A stretch of DNA of 64,000 bases from Lentisphaeria bacterium (GTDB taxonomy: Bacteria; Verrucomicrobiota; Lentisphaeria; Victivallales; UBA1829): positions 70,245 to 134,244 of the forward strand of contig DPDG01000107.1 of assembly GCA_003526375.1 (NCBI GenBank), read 5' to 3'. Below, in pieces: positions 52,426 to 61,025 of this stretch. Made by a program: the position numbers and the translations under genes. The notes under the pieces were generated by a model. That model ran no database searches and was not told where the DNA came from. It was given only the letters and a program-made list of their open reading frames with translations. Each line of letters begins with the position of its first letter. The stretch's first letter is position 1.

Positions 52426-53790
52426 ATGTTTTCAGCATTTATAAATTCGTTCAAGATAAAAGAACTTAGAACTCGTATTTTATTCACGGCCGGAATCCTG
52501 ATACTTTGCCGTGTCGCTGCCAACATTCCCTGTCCCGGCGTTGATACGGCCAATCTCGACGTATATTTTACAAAACTGGGTGAAGAGTCCGCTACCGGGC
52601 AGTTCCTCGGAATGTTTGATCTGTTCAGCGGCGGCGCTCTTCAGCATTTTGCCATTGGAGCGCTCGGTATCATGCCGTACATTTCGGCATCGATTATCAT
52701 GCAGCTTCTTACTCCGGTGGTGCCTTCCCTGGAGAAGCTCCAGCGGGAAGGCGAAGTCGGACGCGGCAAGATCAATCAATATACCCGTTACCTGACGATC
52801 GTGATCTGTCTGGTTCAGGGTGCGATGGCGGCGGTTGCCATGACCAATCCCACAAGGCTTGGGCTCCCCGCTCCCACGCTTCCGCTGGTTTCCAATGCCG
52901 GAGTCGGATTCATCATCATGTCCATGATCATTCTTACCGCCGGAACCATGGTTCTGGTATGGCTTGGCGAGAGAATTACGGAAAACGGCATCGGCAACGG
53001 TGTGTCGATCATCATCACGGCGAACATCATTGAGCGTCTCCCACAGTCGCTGATGGCTCTCTTTGAGATGATGAACAGCGGTTTTTCCGCATCCGGCACA
53101 AGATTCCGTCTGGTTCACCTCCTGCTTCTCTTCGTCATTTTTGCAGCAGTTACCGCGCTGACGGTCCTGTTGACACAGGGACAGAGGCGTGTGCCGATTC
53201 AGATGGCGAAACGTATTGTAGGCAACAAGATGAGCGGCGGTACGACTTACATGCCCTTGAAGGTCAATTTCCCCGGAGTTATGCCGATCATCTTTGCAGG
53301 CGCGATCCTGATTTTCCCGCCTGTGCTTTTCCAGATGATCCCGAATGAGACGGTCCGCTCTTTTGCGGTCTATTTCCAGCATGACAGCTACTCCTATATG
53401 ACGATCTACGGTCTGCTGATCCTGGCGTTTTCCTACTTCTGGGTTGCCAATATGTTCAACCCCGTCCAGATTTCCGACAATCTGAAGAAAGAAGGCGCCT
53501 ATATCCCCGGCATCCGTCCCGGAAAGCCGACTGCGGACTTCCTTGATTCCACGATGACGAAGGTGACTTTTGCCGGTGCGATTTTCCTGACGGCGCTGGC
53601 GGTTTTCCCGATGCTGCTCACGAAGTGGCTCAAAATCCCCTATCAGATTGCTTCTTTCTTCGGTGGAACAAGTCTTCTGATTATCGTGGGTGTGACGATC
53701 GATACGTTGAGTCAGATGGAATCCCACCTCGTGATGAGAAACTATGACGGCTTCCTCCAAAGGGGGCGGATCAAGAGCAGACGAGGCTGA
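52426..53790 (+). CDS. secY: Preprotein translocase subunit SecY
   Basis: This 454-residue protein has ten membrane segments and SecY signatures: GALQHFAIGALGIMPYISAS, GVSIIITANII, RRVPIQMAKRIVG, GVMPIIFAGAIL and FNPVQISDNLKKEGAYIPGIRPG. It forms the protein-conducting channel with SecE and SecG. It closes the ribosomal operon; a strong terminator follows at 53813-53843. infA, rpmJ and rpsM do not follow. Confidence 0.98.
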   Translation: MFSAFINSFKIKELRTRILFTAGILILCRVAANIPCPGVDTANLDVYFTKLGEESATGQFLGMFDLFSGGALQHFAIGALGIMPYISASIIMQLLTPVVPSLEKLQREGEVGRGKINQYTRYLTIVICLVQGAMAAVAMTNPTRLGLPAPTLPLVSNAGVGFIIMSMIILTAGTMVLVWLGERITENGIGNGVSIIITANIIERLPQSLMALFEMMNSGFSASGTRFRLVHLLLLFVIFAAVTALTVLLTQGQRRVPIQMAKRIVGNKMSGGTTYMPLKVNFPGVMPIIFAGAILIFPPVLFQMIPNETVRSFAVYFQHDSYSYMTIYGLLILAFSYFWVANMFNPVQISDNLKKEGAYIPGIRPGKPTADFLDSTMTKVTFAGAIFLTALAVFPMLLTKWLKIPYQIASFFGGTSLLIIVGVTIDTLSQMESHLVMRNYDGFLQRGRIKSRRG

Positions 53791-53812
53791 GTATCTGATA
53801 AGAGTGTGATTG

Positions 53813-53843
53813 AAAGACCGGATGTTGATTCCGGTCTTTTTTT
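53813..53843 (+). terminator. Terminator of the ribosomal operon
   Basis: AAAGACCGGA and TCCGGTCTTT form a perfect 10-bp stem with a 7-nt loop, followed by a T-run to 53843. Confidence 0.9.
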
Positions 53844-53856
53844 ATCGGAGCTTATT

Positions 53857-54549
53857 ATGACAAATTTCAAAAGATACAGTGAACTGCCGTTTATTGCGGT
53901 GATCGTTCCTCCCGGGGCATTTGCATATTCCGCACCTCGTGTTACGCTCTATTTCAATGCTCTGAGGCGCGGCGGAGCGCTGCCCTTTGCACTTCCTCTG
54001 ACACAGGATGAGGAGCTGCTTGCCTCTCAACTTGCCGGGGCGGACGGACTGCTGATTTCCGGCGGCATTGACATTGATCCTGAATTATATGGGGGGAAAC
54101 GGGACCGGCAGGTCAGTTATGAACCGGAATTCGATCTGTATGGGAAATCTGTTTTCCATGCTGCCCTCCGGAGCGGAATGCCGATTCTTGGAATCTGCCG
54201 GGGACTTCAGATCATGAATGTGTCTTCCGGCGGTACACTGATTCCCGATCTTGGGGGGCACCGGGACGGCGTCACGCATCCTTTGACAGTCGTGTCGGGA
54301 AGGCTTGCGGAAATCCTGGGAGGAGGGGATGTCACAGTCAACAGCTTTCATCATCAGGCGGTGGATCGTCTTGGAGAGGGTTTCCGGGTTGCCGCCATGA
54401 GTGACGATGGATATATTGAGGCGATTGAATATGAGGGGGACTCATTTGCCGTTGGAGTGCAATGGCATCCGGAACGAATGGAGGATGCCGGGACTCTGGC
54501 GTTTTTCCGTGAGTTCACCGGACAGTGTGTCCAATATAAAAACCGGTAA
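53857..54549 (+). CDS. Class I glutamine amidotransferase, peptidase C26 (gamma-glutamyl-GABA hydrolase-like)
   Basis: This 230-residue protein starts at the ATG at 53857 with GGAG upstream, beyond the terminator. It has LLISGGIDIDPELYGG, the nucleophile Cys in ILGICRGLQIMNV, and the His/Glu pair in VQWHPERM. The family includes PuuD of putrescine degradation; the real substrate here is a gamma-glutamyl compound not determinable from sequence. It is followed by an M20 peptidase. Confidence 0.88.
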   Translation: MTNFKRYSELPFIAVIVPPGAFAYSAPRVTLYFNALRRGGALPFALPLTQDEELLASQLAGADGLLISGGIDIDPELYGGKRDRQVSYEPEFDLYGKSVFHAALRSGMPILGICRGLQIMNVSSGGTLIPDLGGHRDGVTHPLTVVSGRLAEILGGGDVTVNSFHHQAVDRLGEGFRVAAMSDDGYIEAIEYEGDSFAVGVQWHPERMEDAGTLAFFREFTGQCVQYKNR

Positions 54550-54582
54550 TCAATTACAGTTTCCTAAAAGGCAGGAGCGGAT

Positions 54583-55659
54583 ATGAGCGAATATAAGGAG
54601 TTGTTGTATCGTCTGATCGAGTGCCGTCCGGTGACGGCGGATGTCTCCGCAGTGAATCAGGCGGAGAACGTGATGCGGGATTTTCTGGAATCGCGCGGAC
54701 TTTATTGCACGATGGAAGTGATCGACGGGAGGCAGACTCTCTATGCGTCCACACGTCCGGGAAAGGTGCAGGATGTGCTTCTGAATGCGCATCTGGATGT
54801 AGTTCCTGCCAATGATGAGAACCAATTCACCCCTTGTGAGAAGGATGGCTGGCTCTATGCGCGTGGCGCGGGGGATTGCCTCGGCAACGCTGTCTGTATC
54901 GCGCGCTTTCTCTGTGAGAACAGGGATGCGTTCCATATCGGGGCGGTTTTCACCGGCGATGAAGAGACCGGCGGGGAAACGACGCGCGGCATGGTGGAAC
55001 GCGGCTACGGAGCGACAAAAGCTGCGCTGGTGCTTGACCACGGTGGGGATTACAATATCACGCATGCGCAAAAGGGAATCCTGATTCTGAAAGTGACCGC
55101 CCGGAGTCATGGCGGACATTCTTCTGCGCCGTGGGCTTTCAGAAATCCGGTTGATATGTTGACGGATGCTTATCAGAAGCTGCGTAAGGAGTGGGGCAAT
55201 CCGGTTTCGGAGGAGGATTGGAGAAACTCGATGGCACCATGCGTAATCGCCGGCGGAGACGCAGAGAACCGGATACCGGATACCGCTGAGATGGTCCTGA
55301 ACTTCCGTTATGTAGCGGATGAGGATTATCAGAAGATCATTGATCTTGTGACAGCCACGGGGCTTGAGGTTTCCGTTTTGAGAACCTGTCCGCCGGTTTC
55401 AAACGATATCAATGCTCCCGCCTTGCAGTTGCTTCAACAGGCATTTCAAAGTGTTCTGGCGCATCCGGTCAGGTTCATACGGATGTGCGGAGCCACGGAT
55501 GCGCGGCATTTGAGAGCGCTCAATATTCCGGTTGCGATTATCGGCACCGAGGGAACCGGAGCGCATTCCGCGGAGGAGAAGCTCAAGCTGGAATCAATCG
55601 ATACCTGCCGGAAAATATTGAAAGAATATTTGACACTTTTACAGTCGGATTGTCACTGA
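54583..55659 (+). CDS. M20-family metallopeptidase
   Basis: This 358-residue protein has zinc-site motifs NAHLDVVPA, ARGAGDCLGN (the bridging Asp), GDEETGGE (catalytic Glu and ligand) and a distal His in GTGAHSAEEK. It also has the dimerisation (lid) domain with the HGGHSSAP motif. It resembles ArgE/DapE/ACY1-type deacylases. Substrate unknown. AGGAG precedes the ATG. Confidence 0.9.
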   Translation: MSEYKELLYRLIECRPVTADVSAVNQAENVMRDFLESRGLYCTMEVIDGRQTLYASTRPGKVQDVLLNAHLDVVPANDENQFTPCEKDGWLYARGAGDCLGNAVCIARFLCENRDAFHIGAVFTGDEETGGETTRGMVERGYGATKAALVLDHGGDYNITHAQKGILILKVTARSHGGHSSAPWAFRNPVDMLTDAYQKLRKEWGNPVSEEDWRNSMAPCVIAGGDAENRIPDTAEMVLNFRYVADEDYQKIIDLVTATGLEVSVLRTCPPVSNDINAPALQLLQQAFQSVLAHPVRFIRMCGATDARHLRALNIPVAIIGTEGTGAHSAEEKLKLESIDTCRKILKEYLTLLQSDCH

Positions 55660-55702
55660 ATATTCCTTTGCGGAGTCTTCGGGGAAGGCAGTAAAGACAG
55701 TT

Positions 55703-56500
55703 TCAAAAGCCGTTTTTGAGCTCCTCTCTTGTGAATTCCCCGACTTCATCCGGTCCGTGTGCGTAACAGAACAGCGCCGCGATATAAACTTTTTCCGCGG
55801 CAAGGACTGCAAGAGCAAACACTGCAATCAGGATTATTTCTGCGGATATAAGGGTGAGAATGGCAGGACGGGTTGTGCCGGATGGGGGAATTCCTCCGAT
55901 TGCCATTGCCGTCAGGAATGGAATGGCGAAAATCAGGAGAAGCAGGAGGAGTTTCAGAACGAGGAGTCCTTTGAAATCGCCTTTTGTATGCCAGATATGT
56001 TCAATCGTAGTTCCGACACGGTTCCGGATCACGTCCGGTTCTTCTGCTTCCTCATCGCAGATTATGGTCGGGACGGCAAACACATTGCCTTTTCCCTGCC
56101 TGAAAAAATTCAGACCCCATCGGAACAGTGCCTTCCGCTTGATGAAGGCAAAAAGGAGTCCGCGTTTGATCAGAATCCCGTCATCGCCGAATCCCCGGAT
56201 CATTTCGCTGTAAAAGATGCCGAGCAGGAAGGCGGAAAGGATACGGCAGACCAGGACTCCGGCTGTTGCCGTAAACAGGAGTATGACCACGGGAAAGACG
56301 ATTTCCACCGTGTCGAATGCCGGCTTTTCCGGATCCGGAAACAACAGGAGAATCAGATTTGCAATCTGTTTTGCCGCGATTCCGTAAAGCAGCAGGCGCA
56401 GAAATGCTTCCGGAACCAGCAGATTCAACAGTCTGCGGTTCTTTTTCAGGACGCGCAGGGACTTTATGAAGATGCTCCATTCGAGGCGCAGACGGTTCAT
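55703..56500 (-). CDS. Integral membrane protein, possibly DUF6159-like
   Basis: This 265-residue protein starts at the ATG at 56500. GAGG is 5 nt upstream, whereas the alternative GTG at 56506 leaves no space for a ribosome site. Four or five hydrophobic segments lie around residues 25-50, 62-95, 175-200 and 210-235. Conserved-looking cytoplasmic motifs are FFRQGKGNVFAVPTIICDEE and HIWHTKGDFKG. It follows the GH20 gene by 2 nt. Family resemblance to DUF6159 is tentative. Confidence 0.65.
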   Translation of the reverse strand: MNRLRLEWSIFIKSLRVLKKNRRLLNLLVPEAFLRLLLYGIAAKQIANLILLLFPDPEKPAFDTVEIVFPVVILLFTATAGVLVCRILSAFLLGIFYSEMIRGFGDDGILIKRGLLFAFIKRKALFRWGLNFFRQGKGNVFAVPTIICDEEAEEPDVIRNRVGTTIEHIWHTKGDFKGLLVLKLLLLLLIFAIPFLTAMAIGGIPPSGTTRPAILTLISAEIILIAVFALAVLAAEKVYIAALFCYAHGPDEVGEFTREELKNGF

Positions 56501-56502
56501 TT

Positions 56503-57939
56503 TCACCTCATGTGAATATTTTCTTTCAGGAAGTCGTGATAACCGGCGGCTTCAAGCAGTTCTTTCCTGCGCAGGAAACCATGCCAGTCTTTCTTTTCGG
56601 CAGGACTCCATGCACACTCGGAATAGGCGGCGAGACGCGGCAGGAGCTTCTGCATGACGCGCCATTCGGGAACGGTTTCCGTCCAGAGACAGGCTTCCGG
56701 CCCGAGAATCGTGTCTTTGAGTCTGTCCTCCCAGATGACATACGGGTCTGCCATATAAATGCCCCTTTCGGACAGTTCGAACATCCACGTTTCAAACGGT
56801 TCGCTGAGGTTTGCCGGATAGTCGAAATAAAATGAATTATGCACGGAGTAGACGACCTTGTTTCCGTTCGGAGCCACACGGAGCGGTTCACGGATGTCCA
56901 GCCATGACTGAATGATCGTATCCGCGGGATAGGTCTGCCCGGAACAGGTGCCCCAGAGCATGGGGGTGCGCCCCTGTTCGACGATGAAGCGCGTCATATC
57001 GACCATGAAGCTGTTTTCCAGTTCGCGCATGTTTCTGAATCCGCCGGCCTGCATTGCCGCTTTGCAGCGGGGGCAGTTCTCCCAGTGTGCCGTTTCCGCC
57101 TCGTCTCCGCCGAGATGAATGATCGGGCTGTCGGGAAAAATGGAAAGCAGTTCCGCAAAAATCTTTTTCAGGAATTCTTTCGTTTCGGGATTTCCGAGAC
57201 AGAATTCCTTTCCCGGAACAGCAGGATCGCAGGCATACTGCGGATAGGCGGCAAGGAGTCCGCGGGAGTGCCCCGGAATGTCGATTTCCGGTATGATCCG
57301 GATATTGTGCCTGCCCGCAAACTCCGCCACTTCGCGGAGATCGTCAGGCGTATACTGTCCCGGCGAGAGCGCTGCCAGATTCGAGAGCTTCGGAACGAGA
57401 TCGGAGGCGATGCGCCAGCCTTGCCCGTCCGTCAGGTGCCAGTGGAACGTATTCAGGCGGAAATGCGCCATCAGGCGGATCACTGCCTTGACCGTTTCCT
57501 TGCTCTGGAAATGCCTTGCGCTGTCCAGCATGAGTCCACGCCATCCGAACCGGGGTTTGTCGCAGGCGGTTCCGCAGTTCAGAACGGCGCCCGCGGGACC
57601 TTTGATCAGCGCCGTAATGAGCATTTGCGAGAATGCCGCGAGCGCATAGAATAATCCGGCTTTTCCGCCGCCCTCAATGAGAATGGAGGACGGATCGATC
57701 CGCATGAACCACGCTTCTGCCCCGAGTCCGGAGTTCAGTTTCAGGACAAGATCCGCGTCCGGGTCGGGAGACGGCAGGATCCGTAAACCGAAGAATGCGG
57801 CGGTCCGCATGATTTCATCGGAAAATATTTGCAGTTCTTCCGGCACATGGAATGTTTTCAATTCGGAAACCGGCATGGCTCCGTCGTGTTTCTGTATGGC
57901 GGACGGTATGGGGAGGACAGCATCAAAAGTATTGAACAT
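56503..57939 (-). CDS. GH20 beta-N-acetylhexosaminidase
   Basis: This 478-residue protein has no signal peptide. Residues 25-120 are the GH20 N-terminal domain, then a TIM barrel with FGWRGLMLDSARHF, NTFHWHLTDGQGWRI, IPEIDIPGHSRG and the catalytic Asp279-Glu280 in IHLGGDEAE. Later YSVHNSFYFDY and EACLWTE line the pocket. It removes terminal GlcNAc or GalNAc from glycans or chitin fragments, probably in the cytoplasm. AAAGGA precedes the ATG. Confidence 0.95.
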   Translation of the reverse strand: MFNTFDAVLPIPSAIQKHDGAMPVSELKTFHVPEELQIFSDEIMRTAAFFGLRILPSPDPDADLVLKLNSGLGAEAWFMRIDPSSILIEGGGKAGLFYALAAFSQMLITALIKGPAGAVLNCGTACDKPRFGWRGLMLDSARHFQSKETVKAVIRLMAHFRLNTFHWHLTDGQGWRIASDLVPKLSNLAALSPGQYTPDDLREVAEFAGRHNIRIIPEIDIPGHSRGLLAAYPQYACDPAVPGKEFCLGNPETKEFLKKIFAELLSIFPDSPIIHLGGDEAETAHWENCPRCKAAMQAGGFRNMRELENSFMVDMTRFIVEQGRTPMLWGTCSGQTYPADTIIQSWLDIREPLRVAPNGNKVVYSVHNSFYFDYPANLSEPFETWMFELSERGIYMADPYVIWEDRLKDTILGPEACLWTETVPEWRVMQKLLPRLAAYSECAWSPAEKKDWHGFLRRKELLEAAGYHDFLKENIHMR

Positions 57940-57968
57940 TACAGGATTCCTTTGTTTGACTGATATGG

Positions 57969-57996
57969 ATTATAACCCGTTTTCCGGATAAATCAA
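57969..57996 (-). promoter_or_regulatory. Promoter of the GH20 gene
   Basis: On the minus strand TTGATT (57996-57991) and a perfect TATAAT (57974-57969) are separated by 16 nt. Confidence 0.6.
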
Positions 57997-58028
57997 TGAT
58001 AAAAAACAAAAAAAATGTCTTTACCCCC

Positions 58029-58056
58029 TTGACAATGGTAAAAAAAATCATATGCT
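58029..58056 (+). promoter_or_regulatory. Promoter of the zinc-ribbon gene cluster
   Basis: A perfect TTGACA (58029-58034) and TATGCT (58051-58056) have a 16-nt spacer, upstream of the ATG at 58123. Confidence 0.5.
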
Positions 58057-58122
58057 TGTACTAATAAGCGGATGATTGTTTTCCGGGTGAAAAAACAATA
58101 AACAAAAAGATGGGAGAAGTCT

Positions 58123-58701
58123 ATGGAGTGTCCTCTCTGCAAGACTGAGCTGGAGGTCACGTTCGACTACGGAGGATTGGTCGTTCAGTGCCCTGTGTGT
58201 TCCGACTATTTCAAAATTCCTTCGGTCAAGGAGTGCCCGCAGTGTCTGAAGCGGAGCTTCGCGAAAAGAGATGTCTGCGAGGAGTGCGGCTATGATTTCG
58301 CCGCCGTCGAGGAACTGATCGAAAAAGGCGGCGAGGAAGCGGACGGGAAGCTGTCTCTGAAACAGCGTTTCGCAGTTTTTTTATGGGATGCGTGTCCCGG
58401 ATTGTTTTCGGCGGGGCCGCTGGTGGCGTTTTTCCTTTCTCTGGCATTTCTGGTCATTGCGGGTGTCGTGAGTGCGATGATGTTCCTTGCGGGAGTCATC
58501 TTTACCGCCGGAGGGGTATTGATCGCCGGACTGGTGATCTATCTTCACGGTGTCGCGGCGCTTTGCCTGGGGGAGGTCTGCGGTCTGAAGACTGCGTTTG
58601 AGAATCTGAACGGTACATCGTGGGAGGCGTTTTCCATTCTCGGATTCGCACCTGTGGTTCTTGGTTTCATCGCGCTCGGCGCCGCCAAATACTTCATGTA
58701 A
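58123..58701 (+). CDS. Zinc-ribbon membrane protein
   Basis: This 192-residue protein has two N-terminal zinc ribbons (CPLC with CPVC, residues 3-26; CPQC with CEEC, residues 38-56), then two or three hydrophobic segments (residues about 90-140 and 165-190). GGGAG precedes the ATG. First of three zinc-ribbon genes in a row. Function unknown; the architecture fits a membrane-tethered domain that may bind nucleic acid or protein. Confidence 0.75.
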   Translation: MECPLCKTELEVTFDYGGLVVQCPVCSDYFKIPSVKECPQCLKRSFAKRDVCEECGYDFAAVEELIEKGGEEADGKLSLKQRFAVFLWDACPGLFSAGPLVAFFLSLAFLVIAGVVSAMMFLAGVIFTAGGVLIAGLVIYLHGVAALCLGEVCGLKTAFENLNGTSWEAFSILGFAPVVLGFIALGAAKYFM

Positions 58702-58724
58702 AAACATAAAGGGAAGGATTGTCC

Positions 58725-59597
58725 ATGCTGAAATGCCAATGCCCGGAATGCGGAGCGAAAGCGGAACTCGAAAATTCCGCGTCGGAACATCAATTCGCGT
58801 GCGAGTGCGGAAAAATTTACAGGATACCGCCCGCACCTCCCGCCGGAGATTTCAGAATCTGCCTGAACTGTTCCAAACTGAACGAATACGATGCGGGAAT
58901 CTGTACCGGATGCAGCTTCAATTTCGTCAACAATAAAAAACATGCTCACAAAGTCAAAACGACTGAAATCTCGCCGGGGAAGGGATACAAAGCCGTCAAA
59001 GCCGTGTTTCTGCTTCTCCTGCTGGCGGTTGCCGGCGGGCTCGGATACTGGATTTATTCGGCGGTGACGGCGAGTCCCATCGGGGTTTCGGACGATGCGC
59101 CGCTCGGGACTTTCAAAGAAGGCAAAGATTTCAATTATGCCGTATTCAAGCCGGTGAGCATGAAGCTGCCTCCGAAGTGGAAGGATTACAAGGGATATCA
59201 GTTTGTGCGCAAGAACAAGACTCCGCTCGGCGATGCTTTCGACCATGTCTTCCTGCTTGCCGACGCCAGAGGCAGAATCGCCGTGATCAAGGGGCATTAT
59301 ACCGAGACCGTTGTTCCTTCCACTCCGGCGGAGAAAACTTTTTTCGAGCGTATCCGCAAAGAATACGGAATGCCGGAAGCGGAAGATTTGAAACGGATCG
59401 GGGAAGACGGCGGAATGTTCAAGCCGACGAAATACGAGGAAAAGTGGGAGAACGGCAGGATTCGTTATATCCATAACCGGATCGGCAATCCGGGAACTTT
59501 CGGATTGAAAGCCGTCGGCACGATTTTCGTTACTCTGAAAGACAATCCGGTAACTCCGGAAGATCTTTCGGACATGCCCGAAGAACGCCCGAAATAA
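58725..59597 (+). CDS. Zinc-ribbon, single-pass membrane protein
   Basis: This 290-residue protein starts at the ATG at 58725, with GGAAGG upstream; a TTG two codons earlier is disfavoured. Residues 3-28 (CQCPECG, CECGK) and 45-62 (CLNCSKL, CTGCSFNF) are zinc ribbons. A membrane helix follows (AVFLLLLLAVAGGLGYW, about residues 88-105), then an extracytoplasmic domain of ~185 residues with no recognised family. Confidence 0.75.
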   Translation: MLKCQCPECGAKAELENSASEHQFACECGKIYRIPPAPPAGDFRICLNCSKLNEYDAGICTGCSFNFVNNKKHAHKVKTTEISPGKGYKAVKAVFLLLLLAVAGGLGYWIYSAVTASPIGVSDDAPLGTFKEGKDFNYAVFKPVSMKLPPKWKDYKGYQFVRKNKTPLGDAFDHVFLLADARGRIAVIKGHYTETVVPSTPAEKTFFERIRKEYGMPEAEDLKRIGEDGGMFKPTKYEEKWENGRIRYIHNRIGNPGTFGLKAVGTIFVTLKDNPVTPEDLSDMPEERPK

Positions 59598-59675
59598 TTT
59601 TTTCTTTTCCGGTTTGCATTTTCATGGCGGACGGATTAAGCTATTGCAGTAACATGGAAATCGGGAGAACTGGCA

Positions 59676-60059
59676 ATGAAACCGGGTGATTCATTTGATT
59701 GTCCGCACTGCGGAAAAAATACGTTTTTGAAAAAGGAAACGGTCATGGAGGGCTGGACCAGAAAAGGCGAGGTTCTGAAGTGTGTTTCCTGCGGCGCCGT
59801 GATTGAGGAGCTGAAGGAGGAAAAGACGGAGAAGAAAGTCTCTCCTCTGGAAAATGACGCGGCTCTGAAGTTCAAGAGCCTGCTGGGGGAGGAGTTCGGG
59901 AAGAAACCGGAGATCAAAGCCGCGGCGGATGAAAAGAAGTTCTGCCGGGATTGTGCGCATCTGATCGCGCACCCGTTTCTGACACGGTGCATGAAGTTCG
60001 CCAGAGATGTCAACCCGATGGATGACTGTCCGTCATTCACCCCGAAGAAAGAGGAGTGA
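59676..60059 (+). CDS. Zinc-ribbon protein
   Basis: This 127-residue soluble protein has an N-terminal ribbon (CPHCGK, CVSCGA), a charged Lys/Glu linker (residues 45-85) and a C-terminal Cys set (FCRDCAHL, then C and DDC) that may hold a second zinc. It is followed after 3 nt by the TatD-family gene, so coupled expression is likely. Function unknown. Confidence 0.7.
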   Translation: MKPGDSFDCPHCGKNTFLKKETVMEGWTRKGEVLKCVSCGAVIEELKEEKTEKKVSPLENDAALKFKSLLGEEFGKKPEIKAAADEKKFCRDCAHLIAHPFLTRCMKFARDVNPMDDCPSFTPKKEE

Positions 60060-60062
60060 TCC

Positions 60063-60896
60063 ATGATCATTGAGCCGCATATCCATATGTATTCCAGAAC
60101 GACCGATGACTATCAGGCAATGTTCAGGTCGGGCATCCGCGCCTGTGTCGAGCCCTCTTTCTGGATGGGATGCAACCGCCGTTACGCAGGAACGTTCTTC
60201 GATTATTTTCAGTTGATTCTGGAGTTCGAGACGATCCGCGCGCGCCGTTTCGGCATTGATCATTACGCCGCGATTGCGCTGAACCCGAAAGAGGCGGAAG
60301 ATACTGTGCTGGCGAATGAAGTGATCGACGGGATCGAAGCGTATCTGGATCATCCCCGCTGTGTCGCGCTCGGAGAGATCGGGCTGAACAATATCACGGA
60401 AAACGAGCGTGCGGCATTCGAGCGCCAGCTTGCGATCGCACACCGGAAAAATATGCCCGTCATCATCCATCTTCCCCATGTGAATAAGGAAAAAGGGATC
60501 GAGTGGACTGCGGATGTGATACGGAACGAGGGCATCGACGTAACGAAAGTACTGATCGACCACAATACGGAGGCCTGCATGAAACAGGCGCGTGACACCG
60601 GATGCTGGACCGGCATGACGGTATATCCGGTATCGAAGCTGAATCCGCAGCGTGTTTCGGCATTGATCCGCGAATATGGCTCGGAGCGTATGATTGTGGA
60701 CGGTTCCGCCGACTGGGGCGTATCCGATCCGTTGAGTCTGGTGAAAACCGCCGCGTTCATGAAACAGGACGGGCATTCCGCCGAATCGGTCAACAGGATT
60801 CTGTTTGACAATCCGAACCGTTTTTATTCCGCCTCTCCGAACTGGAAGCCTGAATTCGGCATTCCGCCTCTGCGGATAGAAGAATTCCAGCGGTGA
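60063..60896 (+). CDS. TatD-family metal-dependent hydrolase, EboB-like
   Basis: This 277-residue protein has the amidohydrolase-type metal site: EPHIHMY (His6, His8), GEIGLNN (Glu), IIHLPHV (His) and DHNTE, with a late SADWGVSDP (Asp). The pattern EPSFWMGCNRRYAGTFFDYFQLILEFET resembles the TatD-like protein of the ebo (EboB) cluster more than DNase TatD. The other ebo genes are not in the window, so the pathway link is tentative. Confidence 0.8.
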   Translation: MIIEPHIHMYSRTTDDYQAMFRSGIRACVEPSFWMGCNRRYAGTFFDYFQLILEFETIRARRFGIDHYAAIALNPKEAEDTVLANEVIDGIEAYLDHPRCVALGEIGLNNITENERAAFERQLAIAHRKNMPVIIHLPHVNKEKGIEWTADVIRNEGIDVTKVLIDHNTEACMKQARDTGCWTGMTVYPVSKLNPQRVSALIREYGSERMIVDGSADWGVSDPLSLVKTAAFMKQDGHSAESVNRILFDNPNRFYSASPNWKPEFGIPPLRIEEFQR

Positions 60897-60909
60897 TCCG
60901 GTTATCTAC

Positions 60910-60957
60910 ACACAATCCGGCGCAGGCGGGAGAACCATCTGCACCGGATTGTGTTTT
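60910..60957. terminator. Terminator after the zinc-ribbon/TatD cluster
   Basis: ACACAATCCGG and CCGGATTGTGT pair over 11 bp, with an inner GCAG/CTGC stem and a short T-run. Confidence 0.7.
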
Positions 60958-61025
60958 GACGCTCCAGCGGAACTTTCTGCCTGTTCAGGTTTTCACAGGC
61001 AGCGGCTCCTGAAAGCAGGATTGCG

